Source: Pegoplata infirma (taxonomy: Eukaryota > Arthropoda > Insecta > Diptera > Anthomyiidae). From it: 64,000 bases of DNA. The notes under the pieces were generated by a model. The model was not told the origin of the DNA, did not search any database, and worked only from the letters and a program-made list of their open reading frames with translations. The position numbers and the translations under genes are program-made. The stretch is from contig OY992540.1 in NCBI GenBank assembly GCA_963921195.1, positions 134,528,694 to 134,592,693 of the forward strand, written 5' to 3'. Below, in pieces: positions 31,906-42,977 of this stretch (position 1 is its first letter; the number at the start of each line of letters is the position of its first letter).

Positions 31906-33537
31906 GGGGAATTCCATGTCAAATCGGACACTTCGAAAAATTTTTTTTTTAGATTTTCCCAATTTGTTTACACCTTCGTGGTAAATTTTCAGATTTTTTT
32001 GATGACCCGTTCAAAAGATATCGAATTTTTTTGGTAGTTTGTTCCTTTACTCAAACTTCTTTTACTCATAACTTCTTCAATAATGGTCCGAATTTAAAGT
32101 TTTTTTCAAAATTTTTGTTTTTTTTTACGTATTTTAAAAAAAAATCCCAAAAAATTCTTAAAAGCGCCCTAGTATGCGATTTTGAAGTTTTAAAATTTAA
32201 ATATAATTTTTGAAAATGTTTGTACTCTTCGATTTTTTGGAAATTTTTTTGTGTAAAACTTCTATCGACTCTACAAATTTTTTGCCCAGGAGGATTGTGG
32301 AATAACGATTATTACTATTTTTTAAAATTTTTGGAAAAAATTTTATTGTAATTTTCCAATCTTAAAATCATTTCTACAGCTCCAATGGTGCGTCATAGAG
32401 GGATCATATATAAGACCGACCCCTATTATTTTTTTCGTCTTAACATTTCTTTGGAACAAACAAATACCCTATCTCCAATTTCTAAGGGGGCTCCCACACA
32501 AAACTACATTTTTTAAAATTTGCTCCAACCGCTCTAACTGCCCTAATAGTGCCCTTAGAGCAACAAAACGTATGACCGACCCACAATATTTTTTTAGTCC
32601 AAACATTTTCTCTGAACACACCTACCCTCTATCTTTAACTGTTAAGGCGGTCCCCATACAATTTTTTTTATTTTTTGTAAATTTGTTTTATTTAATCAGC
32701 TTCTACCGGTCCAATAGTGCTTCCGAGAGGGGTCTTTAGTGAGACCGACCCCCATTTATTTTTACCCTACAACATTTTTTTAAAACATACCTACGCCCTA
32801 TCTCTAATTCCTAAGTAGGCTTCCATTCAAATTACATTTTTATAAAATTTGCTCCAACTGTTATTTGTATGGAAGCCTACTTAGGGAGCGGTTGGAGAAA
32901 ATTTTAAAAAATGTCATTTTGTGTGGTAGCCCCCTTAGAAATTGTAGATAGGCTATTAGTTTGTTAAAAAGAAATGTTAAGACGTTAAAATTAATGGGGG
33001 TCGGTCTTATATATGATCCCTCTAAGACGCACCATTGGAACAGTAGAAATGATTTAAAGATTTGAAAATTACAATAATTTTTTTTCAAAAAATTTTATAA
33101 AATAGTAATAATTGTTATCCCACGATCCTCCTGGGCAAAAAATTTGTAAAATCGATAGAAGTTTTACAAAACAAAAATTCAAAAAAATGAAAGAGTACAT
33201 AGATTTTCAAAAATGAGATTTAAATTTTAAAACTTAAAAATCGCATACTAAAGCGCTTTTAAGAATTTTTTTGGAATTTTTTTAAAAAGTACGTAAAAAA
33301 ACAAAAAATTTGAAAAAAATTTAAATTTGGACCATTATTGAAGAAGTTATGAGTAAAAGAAGTTTGAGTAAAGGAACAAACTACCAATTTTTAAAAATTA
33401 GATATCTTTTGAACGGGTCATCAAAAAAAAATCTGAAAACTTACCACGAAGGAGTTTTCAAAGGGTACTAAAAACTGTAAACAAATTGGGAAAATCTAAA
33501 AAAATTTCAAAGTGTCCGATTTGACATGGAATGCCCC
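31906..33537. mobile_element. Long foldback element F2
   Basis: 1632 bp with tips GGGGAATTCCATGTCAAATC and GATTTGACATGGAATGCCCC and ATAT on both sides (31902-31905, 33538-33541). The left arm has about three degenerate copies of a module of roughly 165 bp, marked by GACCGACCCCC and TAAGGGGGCTCCCA-type words; the right arm mirrors only part of this series. The hinge is near 32850-32880. Frames such as 32861-33088 minus are arm sequence, not genes. Same subfamily as F4. Confidence 0.92.
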
Positions 33538-33776
33538 ATATATATTCACACACAAAAAAAACTTGTCAAATTACTAGAAAAAATCTCATAATTTACCAAT
33601 ATTTTACATTTTTTAGTAATTTTACAAATTTCCAACTTTAAAAAAAAAAAAATCTAGTAAATTCAAGAGAATTCCTAATGAGCAGATCCATGGAAAATTT
33701 AACTGACGGATCACCGATTTTGTTTATTTTTGGTTATTTGATAGAGCTTTGTAAATGATTAAAACCCATATTTTTT

Positions 33777-34394
33777 TATACCCTCCACTTAGTGATAGAG
33801 GGTATATATAAGTTTGTCATTTCGTTTGTAACTCATCGAAATATCGATCTGGGACCCCATAATGTATATAAGTATATTCATGATGCCCGATCGATTTTAA
33901 GACATTCTAGCGATGCCCGTCTGTCTGTCTGTGGAAAATGCTGTCACGGACAAAATATTGCACAGAGATGACTGAAACTTAACATATTTTTTGGAAGTTC
34001 TCCCGAGAAGTTTGGTATTGCATCTGAGCAATATCGGTTCAGCGGTTCAAAAGTTATGAACGAAAATGTAAGCACACCTCAAAAATTTCAGTACATTCAA
34101 CATAACTTAAAAATACAAAATGCTTTAATTCGGCTTCTGGGTGGCATATGTGAACATAATTGAACACCAAATGTTATTTAAACAAGTACGAACATATTTT
34201 TTGACAAAAAAAAGAAAAAAATCGCGGATTTTTTTTACCAAAATTTTTTTTCGCTGAAATTTTTTTAAAAAAAATTTTTTTTTTTTTTTTCAAAAGTAAT
34301 TTCCTTTTAAATTAAGTTTTTTTCAATAATCTTTTTGAAATTGTGGAGGGTATCACTACATTCGGCAAGGCCGAATTTAACTTTTTTACTTGTT
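33777..34394 (-). mobile_element. DINE-like element, subfamily A', complete
   Basis: Plus-strand order: terminal hairpin TATACCCTCCACTTAGTG..GAGGGTATA, CATCGAAATATCGATCTGGG, CCCATAATGTATATAAGTAT, a GTCTGTCTGTCTGTGG run, GGTTCAGCGGTTCAAAAGTT, a poly-T/A block, then GTGGAGGGTATCACTACATT, CGGCAAGGCCGAA and ACTTGTT. At 618 bp it is the shortest complete form of family A; the interior differs from A1 but the ends and core agree. It sits in the left arm of FB6. Confidence 0.9.
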
Positions 34395-35355
34395 AATCAA
34401 TACTTTGGAAAATATGGGCGTTCAAAAAAGCGCTTTTTGACAATATTGACTTTTAGACAGTTTTTTAACATTTTTGTGCTCGGAAACCGTAAGTCGTACG
34501 AAAAAACTTATAAAAACAATATTGTAGACAAAATTATGAAGATTTAAAATTTAAAAAAAATTTTTTTTTCAAAATTTAAACAAAAAATTTTGAAAACAAT
34601 ATTTGAATGTCCTTTTTTCCTTGGATGGACACCATGGATTTCCAAAAGCAAAATTTTCTTTCATAGTTTAGAATGCCCTTTTACAGCTATTAGCTATCAA
34701 ATATTTGATTTTTTTTTAAATGTTAACAAAAAATCAAACAGTTGGCTCTAGACAGTTTTTTTGTGCTTTTTTACTCGGAAACCGTAAGATGTACGGAAAA
34801 ACTTTCTGTAACAATATTGTTGATAAAATTATGGAGATTTTAAATTTTGAAAACAAAAAAAAAAAAAAAACAAAAAAAATTTAACAATTTTTTTTAAGAC
34901 AATATTGGAATGTCCTTTTATCCTATCAAGGACACCATGGATTTCCAAAACCAAAATTTGTTATCAAAGATTAGAATGTCCTTTTAACGCTGTTAACATT
35001 TCAGGGAGGTGTTTTTTCGTGTTGTCGAACAATAAATTTTTAAAGTTGGTGATAAAGCTAAATTTTTGATTTTTTGTCTAAATTTTGAAAAAAAAAAATC
35101 AAACATTTGTCGATCTAACAAACTTTAAAAATTAATTGCTCAACAATACCTAAAAACACCTCTCTGAAATTTTAACAGCGTTAAAAGGACATTCTAAACT
35201 TAAAAAAAAAATGCTTTTGGAAATCCATGGTGTCCTTTCTAGGTAAACACGACATTAAAGTATTGTTTTAAATTTTTTTTTATTTATTTTTTTTTTTTTT
35301 ATGTTAAATCTTCATAATTTTATCTACAATATTGTTTTTATAAGTTTTTTCGTAC

Positions 35356-35835
35356 ACAGAAAAAATTTGAAACTAATTTCAATCAACAAAAACGCGGATT
35401 CAATAAATTTTTTGATTAAAATTCCTCCAATTAAAAAAATTGTTATACCAATCATCAAATTGTAGATGATTGATTGAAAATTATTTCAATCAAACATTTT
35501 TTAGATTTTGATCAAAAATTGGATCAATTTTTTGTTTAAAGTCAATCAAAATAATGATTGATTTAACAAATGAATTGTAAGCTTATGACAAGATTATCAA
35601 AAAATTCATCTTTTTTGCTTTCCAATATGTTGCCAACAATAAAAAAGTAAATCCCTATTATTTTGTATATTTTTGAATTAATCTATTCAAATAAATTAAA
35701 GCGAAAAAAAATCTGGTATGTTGAAAATTTGTAACAAAAAATATCAAGAATTTTAATCAAAACATATATTGACTCATTAAAATTTTGTTGATCAATACAT
35801 TTAATTGAAAATTTTTAGCCAATAATTTTTTGTGT
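35356..35835. mobile_element. Small TIR element E1, GTAC target duplication
   Basis: Ends ACAGAAAAAATT and AATTTTTTGTGT are inverted repeats (11 of 12). GTAC lies on both sides (35352-35355, 35836-35839). The opposite foldback arm at about 34494-34501 reads GTCGTACG without the element, which proves the insertion and the 4-bp duplication. The interior is rich in TTGATTAAAATT and CAATCAAAATAATGATTG words. No frame. Confidence 0.92.
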
Positions 35836-36243
35836 GTACGACTTACGGTTTCCTAGCACAAAAATGGTAAAAAACTGTCTAAAAGTCAATATTGTCAAAA
35901 AAGCGCTTTTTAAACGCCCATATCTTCCAAAGTATTGACCCAAAAAAAAAACAAAGAAAAATATGGTTTTTAATCATTTACAAAGCTTTATCGAATAACC
36001 CAAGATAAACAAAATCGGTAATCCGTCAGTTAAATTTCCCATGGGTTTGCTCTTATAAGTTTTATCACATCAAAAAAAAGTTGTAAATTAACAATTTTAT
36101 TGGTAATAAATTTGTAAAATTACAAAATTATTGGTAAAAAGCTTGTAAAATTACGAAAAAATTCTTGTTAAATAGGAGGTAGCAAAAATAAAAGTTACAA
36201 GTTTTTCTTGTAATTTTACAAAGTTTTTTTTTCTTTGATTGTA

Positions 36244-36657
36244 CAATATAAATCCCGCTTTATTAAAGACTCTCTTATCAACAAAAAATTTAAATAATAA
36301 AAATTAGTTTTAAAAAAAAACTGCTTTTACTTTAATATTTTTTGTTCCTTAAAAACCCATAAAACATCCTTTAAAATATTTTATTGTTGTTCTTTAACAC
36401 AGAAAAATATTGTAATATTTCAAAAGTTTACAGCCACAACTTGTAACATTTGCCATCTGTTATTGGTGTTGTAGTTGCTAGTGTTACTGGTCGAAGCAGT
36501 TTTTCTTTATAGATTCTTCTTGTTTTGGCGAGTAGTGGAGTACAAGAGTGTATGTAATGTATACAATAAGGTGGAGCAGATTTTCATTTTTTTCAAATTT
36601 CAAATTTTTTTGAAAATATATCGTAAAATTAGCACAGTATAGAAGATGTATATTTAA
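36244..36657. other. AT-rich stretch, no gene
   Basis: Short frames only; no repeat family assigned. Confidence 0.35.
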
Positions 36658-39600
36658 ACAAGTAGAAAAGTTAAATTCAACTTTGCCGAATCTACGAATA
36701 CCCTCCACAATGCATTTTTTTAAAGATAGTACATTTTTTAACGTGAAAAAATTAACAATTTTGATTAGAAATATTTTATTTTGAGTAAAAAACTCTTTTT
36801 TTGTCATTTAAAAAAAAAAAAAAAATACTTATTTTTTTTTTGAATGTAAAATTTTTTCCAATTGGAATGTTTTTTTACTGTAAAAATATTTTTGAGTGAA
36901 TGCACGTACGTATGTACACATAATATTGTCATTTTTGTAAAAAAAAAAAAATAATTTTTTTTTGTTTAAAATTTTTTTTGAGTGTAAAATTTGTTTTGAC
37001 TGTAAAATTTTTTTTGAGTGTAAAATTTTTTTCGAGTGTAATTTTTAAGTTACCAATGCTTATAAAACTAAACAAGTTTAAAAAGCATTGCTTTAAAATT
37101 AAACAAGTTTGAAAAGCATTGTTTAGTTACCACCAATGCTTTTAAAACTTGTTTACCACGTGACATTTAAGATGAACCTAATCTGAAATTCGGGGTTTTG
37201 CTTATAACTTTTTAACCACTGGACCGATTGAGCTGAAATTTAATACCAAACAGACCTGGGAAACGGCAAAGATACATGCCAAGCTTCAGCAGTCTCATTA
37301 TTGTCTTTCGAAAGTTATCGTGTTTTTTATATCGTAAATTCGCGAAACACCCTTGCCGAAATTTACTCTTTTGCTCATAACTTTTGAACCACTGGACCGA
37401 TTTGGCTGGATTGCAATACCAACCTGACCAGGTAAATGACCAACATATATGCCAAACTTCAGTAGCCTCTGTAAAGTTTTTCAAAAGTTAGCGTGTTTTC
37501 TACGGACGGACAGTCAGACAGACGGACGGACATCGCTAGATCGACTTAAAATCGATCGAGGATCATAAATATATATGGGGCATTCCAAGCCAAATCACTC
37601 ACTTTTCGACCCGACCCCTTTCGATTTATTTTATTTTTGGATATGTTTTAGTCCTTATTAAATGCAACTTGGACACAAATTTTCAGCCTTTTATTCCAAG
37701 ATGGTGTTGAGTAATCAATTTTTCAAAATGGCGATTTTCTCCAAAAAATTAAAAAATTGAAATTTTTAATTAATTTTGACCATTAAAAAATATAGATATT
37801 TTAAAAAAGTTGGACAATGTTTTGTTGGTATTTAAATGTAGTTTAAGAAAAAAAATATGAAAAAAATTTTTAGAAGTAATTATCACTTATTTTTTGACGT
37901 TTAAAAATTAAAATCGACTTTTTGAAAAAGTCCGAAACCTTCGATTTTTTTATAAAAAACTATAAAAATTGTACTCTAAATTACGCAACTTTTAAGCCAT
38001 AATTCGAGATGTGATCACAATTCTTTCTATTTTTTTTTTAATTTTTAAAATTGCACCTTTTATGTTTTGGCTCTGATTTATTTTATATGGAGCTCCAAAA
38101 AAAAAAATTGGTAGATACTGACCCTAACTTACCCCAAATATATTCATTTGGAGGTAAATATACGTCTCACAAAAATTTAGGACGATCGGACATGGGTAAG
38201 GCGTTTAGCATGGTCCTTGAAGTTTAAAAAACGGATTACAAGGAAAAATATGAATTTTTTTCGGTTTTCGCAATTTTTTTGGTATTTTAAGTTAAGTTTT
38301 ATTTCAAGTGATTACAGAATTATGATGTGGAGTAAAATGCCTTTCTAATAAGGTACTAAAAACTAAAATCGGTTGAAAATCAGCGAAGTTATTATAACTT
38401 CCCCAGGCATCTAGCGTGTGTCATACCACTTGATTAAAAAATACGAGTCCCTTTTTTTAAATTTATTGAAATTTTCTACTGTAATAACATTTTTTCATTA
38501 TTCATGTTTCAGTGTAATATTTTTTTGGTTTTTTCCAAATTTTAAAACAAAAAAAAGATTTTTTTTTTTAAATAGAGATTTCAAAAGGGTGTTGAAAATG
38601 CAGGCATTTTTAGCACTAATTTAAAAAATGTTAGCAAAACACAATATGAAAAATACTTGTCACCTAATTACATTTGAACTTGAAGAATAAAAAAATGTTA
38701 TTATAGTAGAAAATTTCAATGAATTTCCAAAATCGTATTATATTGCTTAATCAAGTGTTCTGCCATACGTTAGATGCCTGGGGAAGTTGTAATAACTTGG
38801 CTGATTTTCAACCGACTTCAGTCTTTGGTACCTTATTTGAAAGGCATTTTGCTCCACATCATAATTCTGTGATCACTTGAATTAAAACTTAACTTAAAAT
38901 ACCAAAAAAATTCCGAAAACAGAAAAAAATTCATATTTTTCCTTGTAATCCGTTTTCTAAACTTCAAGGCCCATGCGGAACACCTTATCCATGTCCGATC
39001 GTTCTTGATTTTTGTGAGGCGTATTTTTGCCTCGAAATGAATATATCTAGGGTAAGTTAGGGTCAGTATCTACCAATTTAATTTTTTTGGAGCACCATAT
39101 AAAAGAAATCAGAGTCAAAAAATTAAAGGTGCAATTTTCAAAATTTGAAAAAAAATAGAACAAATTGCGATCACATCTCGAATTATAGCTTAAAAGTTGC
39201 GTAATTAAGAGTAGAACCTTTAGACGTTTGTAAAAAAAAATCGAAGGTTTCGGACTTTTTCAAAAAGCCCATTTTAATTTTAAAACGTTAAAAAATAAGT
39301 GATAATTACTTCAAATAATTTTTTTAATATTTTTTTCTAAAACTACATTTAAATACCAACAAAACGTTGTCCAACTTTTTTTAAAATATCTATATTTTTA
39401 ACTGGTCAAAATTAATTGAAAATTTTAATTTTTCCATTTTTTTGAAAAAATCGCCATTTTGAAAAATTGATTACTCAACACCATCTTGGAATAAAAGGCC
39501 GAAAATTGGTGTACAAGTTGCATTTAATAAGAAATAAAACATATCCAAAAATAAAATAAATCGAAAGGGGTCGGGTCTAAAAGTGAGTGATTTGACCTGG

Positions 39601-39702
39601 AATGCCCCATATACATTATGGGGTGTTAGACCAATATTTCGAGGTGTTACAAACGGAATGACAAACTTATATATACCCTCTATCACTAGAGTGGAGGGTA
39701 TA
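36658..39702 (+). mobile_element. DINE-like family A element, copy A6, interrupted by F3
   Basis: Starts ACAAGTAGAAAAGTTAAATT and ends with the hairpin ATACCCTC..GAGGGTAT at 39673-39702. The part before F3 matches A1 closely, including the double ACTTTT.AACCACTGGACCG modules, but its GACA/GACG run is far shorter (37503-37530). F3 is inserted at 37576/37609-type TA sequence just after the GATCATAAAT core. Without F3 it is about 1.0 kb, like A1. A frame at 37212-37484 minus lies wholly inside and is not a gene. Confidence 0.88.
37577..39608. mobile_element. Long foldback element F3
   Basis: 2032 bp with tips GGGGCATTCCAAGCCAAATC and GATTTGACCTGGAATGCCCC, flanked by ATAT on both sides (37573-37576, 39609-39612). 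The arms of about 950 bp mirror each other along their length: TCACTCACTTTTCGACCCGA against TAAAAGTGAGTGA, GGTGTTGAGTAATCAATTTT against its complement, and GCATCTAGCGTGTGTCATAC against CTGCCATACGTTAGATGC. The hinge is about 38540-38650. It shares tips and duplication with F1, F2 and F4 but not their arm sequence. Confidence 0.93.
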
Positions 39703-39965
39703 AAAAAAAAATACTTTTGGAAAAAAAAATAAATTTTGAAAGAACCAAAAAATTTTTTTTTATAAAAACACTTTTTTCGTAATGTCCCAATAATATTAAC
39801 TAATATTTTAAGTCAAAAAAAATAAAAAAATTTTTCTTTGTTCGGAAATTTCCGATTTTTAAGTCAAAAATTACCCCCATGAACATTTCCCTACAGGTCC
39901 AATATTTTTGGTGTTAATATTGACCCCAATAGGCAACTATTACGACCACGACGATTTTAAAATTC

Positions 39966-40617
39966 ACACAAAAAATTATTGACTAACAATTTTTAATAAA
40001 ATTTATTGATCAACAAAATTTACATGAGTCAATGTTTTGATTAAAATTGTTGTTATTTTCTTGTCGAATAACAAATTTTCAACATACCAGATTTTTTTGC
40101 TTTAATTTATTTGAATAGATTAATTCAAAAATATACAAAATAATCGGGTTTTACTTTTTTTATTGTTGGCAACATATTGGAAAGCAAAAAAAAAATTTTG
40201 ATAATTTTATCATAAGCTTACAATTCATTCGTTAAAGCAATCATTATTTCGATTGACTATATATAAAAAATTGATCAAATTTTTGATTAAAATCGAAAAA
40301 ATTTTTGATTGACAAAATTTTCAATCCATTACCTAAAATTTTATGATTGGTATAACAATTTTCTTAATTGGAGGAATTTCAATCAGAAGATTGATTGAAT
40401 CCGCGTTAAATCAATCATTATTTTGATTGACTATAAATAAAAAATTGATCAAATTTTTGATCAAAATCGAAAAATGTTTGATTGAAAATTTTTTTAATCA
40501 ATTACCTACAATTTGATAATTGGTATAACAATTTTCTTAATTGGAGGAATTTTAATCAAAAAATTTATTGAATCCGCGTTGTTGTTAATTGAAATTCGTT
40601 TTAAATTTTTTCTGTGT
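39966..40617. mobile_element. Element E2, related to E1, with internal 180-bp duplication
   Basis: Begins ACACAAAAAATTATTG and ends AATTTTTTCTGTGT, close to the E1 tips. Two direct copies of about 175-180 bp (about 40225-40405 and 40406-40580) share TTGATCAAATTTTTGAT, GGTATAACAATTTTCTTAAT, TGGAGGAATTT and GAATCCGCGTT. The last word also occurs in E1. No clear 4-bp duplication is seen. Confidence 0.75.
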
Positions 40618-40968
40618 TGGTCAAAAAAAGAAAATTTGCTCCTCCCTTGTATACAATAAATGTGCAACATAACCTAATACAATCGTTGTTTATAATCCAA
40701 CGAAGCAACCATCCAAGGCATCCGTTTTTTTTTTTTGTATGTAATACAATAATGTTATACGAGTAAATCTGTAACACTTACAGTTAATTTATGGTGAAAC
40801 ATTAACCCATTTAATCTATGTTGTTTTGTATGTGTAGTACAAACACTGTGAAAATTGTATAGAGTACACTGAAAATAATAACCCTGTCAAATGTAAGAAA
40901 ATTGTTGCTGCTAGATTATTGTTAAATTTTTAGCTAGTAAAAAAATTTTTGTGATTATACCAAACTTA
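40618..40968. other. Short stretch without genes
   Basis: A poly-T run at 40728-40736 and otherwise no recognised feature. Confidence 0.35.
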
Positions 40969-41188
40969 ACAAGTAGAAAAGTTAAATTCGACTTGGCCGA
41001 ATCTATGAATACCCTCCACAATGCCCTTTTTAAGTAAATTTTCTAACGTGAAAAAAATAACATTTTTGATTAGAAATATTTAATTTTGTGTAAAACAACT
41101 TTTTTTTAAGTAATTGTTGGAAAAAAAAAATAATTTACTAAATTATTTTTGAGTGTAAATTTTTTTTTGAGTGTAAAAATTTTTTCAA

Positions 41189-41220
<32 letters not shown>

Positions 41221-41718
41221 GTAGTGTAAAAATATTTTTGAGTGACAAAAATACTTTATAAAATATTTTTGTGACTTATAAATATTTTTAAAACATGTTT
41301 AACGGGTTTTCAACACGTGAATTTAAGGTGAAACAAATCTGAAATTCACGGTTTTGCTAATAACTTTTCAACCACTGGATTGATTTAGCTTAAATTCAAT
41401 ACGAACTAGACCAGGGGAACGATAAATATATATGCCAAGCTTCAGCATCCTCTGAATTGTCTTTCGAAAGTTAGCGTGTTTTTTATCTCATAAATTCACG
41501 AAAAATACTTGCCGAAATTCAGTCTTTTGCTCATAACTTTTGAACCACTAGACCGATTTCGCTAAATTGCAATACCAACCTGACCAGGTAAATGCCCAAC
41601 ATATATACCAAACTTCAGGAGCCTCCGTAAAGTCTTTCAAGAGTTAGCGTGTTTTCAACAGACAGACGGACGGACATCGCTAGATCGTCTTAAAATTGAT
41701 CGAGGATCATGAATATAT
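40969..41718 (+). mobile_element. Family A element, left part (A7), cut by foldback F4
   Basis: Starts ACAAGTAGAAAAGTTAAATT, then GACTTGGCCGAATC and ATACCCTCCACAATGCCC. It follows the A order up to CGATCGAGGATCATGAATAT, where F4 begins. The final core and terminal hairpin of A do not follow F4. It has a very long T run at 41189-41220. Confidence 0.85.
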
Positions 41719-42977
41719 GGGGAAATCCATGTCAAATATGACATGAATATTTTTTTTTAGATTTTCCCAATTTGTTGGCAGTACCCTTCGAAAACTCCTT
41801 CCTAGTAAATTTTCAGATTTTTTTGATGACCCGTTCAAAAGATATCGAATTTTTTAAAATTGGTAGATTGTTCATTTACTCAAACTTCTTTTAAGGCCTC
41901 TACAGACGATTCAATATTATGCACAATCTGCATGTATTTTTTTACTTCAATATTTTATACAGTATTTTTATGTATGCCATTTGTGGGTAAACGTCAAAAA
42001 TATTGTGCATAATATTGCGTCGTCTGTAGGTACCTTTACTCATAACTTCTTCAATAATGGTCCAAATTGCAAATTTTATTTTTTTCAAAATTTTTGTTTT
42101 TTTACGTATTTTTTAAAAAATAATTCGAAAAAATTCTTAAAAGTGCCCTAGTATGCAATTTTTAAGTTTTAAATTTTAAATCTCATTTTTGAAAATGTAT
42201 GTACTCTTCGATTTTTTTGAAATTTTTTTTGTGTAAAACTTCTATCAATTCTACAAATTTTTTGCCCAGGAAGATCGTGGGATAGCGATTATTACTATTT
42301 TTTAAAATTTTTTGAAAAAATTTTATTGTAATTTTCCAATCTTAAATTCATTTCTACTGCTCCAATGGTGCGTCATAGAGGGGTCCTTTATAAGGCCGAC
42401 TCCCATTAATTTTTACGTCTTAACATTTCTTCGGAACAAACTAATACCCAATCTCCAATTTCTAAGGGGGCTCCCACACAAAACGACATTTTTTAAAATT
42501 TGTTCCAACCGCTCTAACTGCCCTAATACTGCCCTTAGAGCAACAAAATGTATGACCGACCCACAATATTTGTTTAGTCCAAACATTTTCTCTGAACACA
42601 CCTACCCTCTATCTTTAACTGTTAAGGCGGTCCCCATACAATTTTTTTTATGTCTTGTAAATTTGTTTTATTTAATCAGCTTCTACCGGTCCAATGGTGC
42701 GTCTGAGAGGGGTCATTAGTGAGACCGACCCCCATTTATTTTTACCCTACAATATTTTTTCAAAACATACCTACGCCCTATCTCCACTACCTAAGTAGGC
42801 TCGAGTAAAGGAACAAACCACCAATTTTTAAAAATTCGATATCTTTTGAACGGGTCATCAAAAAAATCTGAAAATTTACCACGAAGGAGTTTTCGAAGGG
42901 TACTAAAAACTGTAAACAAATTGAGAAAATCTAAAAAAAAAGGTTTTCAAAGTGTCCGATTTCACATGGAATGCCCC
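41719..42977. mobile_element. Long foldback element F4, unequal arms
   Basis: 1259 bp with tips GGGGAAATCCATGTCAAATA and TTTCACATGGAATGCCCC, flanked by ATAT (41715-41718, 42978-42981). The left arm is collinear with the left arm of F2, including the three GACCGACCC modules. The right arm is short: after CCTAAGTAGGCTCGAG it goes straight to AAAGGAACAAACCACCAATT, so most of the mirrored arm is deleted. A 142-bp MITE interrupts the left arm. The 135-codon frame at 42312-42719 plus is arm sequence and not a gene. Confidence 0.9.
41894..42035. mobile_element. 142-bp MITE with TTA duplication (Harbinger-like)
   Basis: Ends AGGCCTCTACAGACGA and TCGTCTGTAGGTACCT (13 of 16 as inverted repeats, extended by CAATATTATGCACAAT). 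TTA flanks both sides (41891-41893, 42036-42038). F2 carries the uninterrupted CTTCTTTTACTCATAAC at the matching place. A TTA duplication is typical of PIF/Harbinger MITEs. Confidence 0.85.

Larger units (their letters stand above)
33680..36052. mobile_element. Foldback element FB6 with one insertion in each arm
   Basis: The left end GAGCAGATCCATGG, then AAATTTAACTGACGG, is mirrored by CCGTCAGTTAAATTT and CCATGGGTTTGCTC. Arms also share CTTTGTAAATGATTAAAA, AGCGCTTTTTGACAATATTG, CGTAAGTCGTACG and GGACACCATGGATTTCC. An A' element (33777-34394) splits the left arm, and the small E element (35356-35835) splits the right arm. The uninterrupted opposite arm gives the empty site in each case. Without insertions it is about 1.27 kb. 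Confidence 0.88.
33545..36243. mobile_element. MITE-like frame with AAAAAAACTTGTAAATTAC ends, hosting a foldback
   Basis: The left end (CACAAAAAAAACTTGTCAAA, then TTACTAG) is loosely mirrored by the right end (CTTGTAATTTTACAAAG, then TTTTTTTTTCTTTGATTG). Both flanks repeat TTGGTAATAAATTTGTAAAA-type words. The foldback at 33680-36052 lies between them. The pairing is imperfect and the exact ends are not fixed. Confidence 0.45.

Noticed and set aside
36484..36807. 107-codon minus-strand frame
   Set aside because: Its N-terminal half (minus strand start) lies across the A6 left end and poly-A tract. The same words recur as frames in other A copies, so it is element sequence.
42312..42719. 135-codon open frame on the plus strand
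   Set aside because: It lies wholly in the left arm of foldback F4 and its near-copy in F2. The sequence is a degenerate tandem module and no protein family is recognisable.
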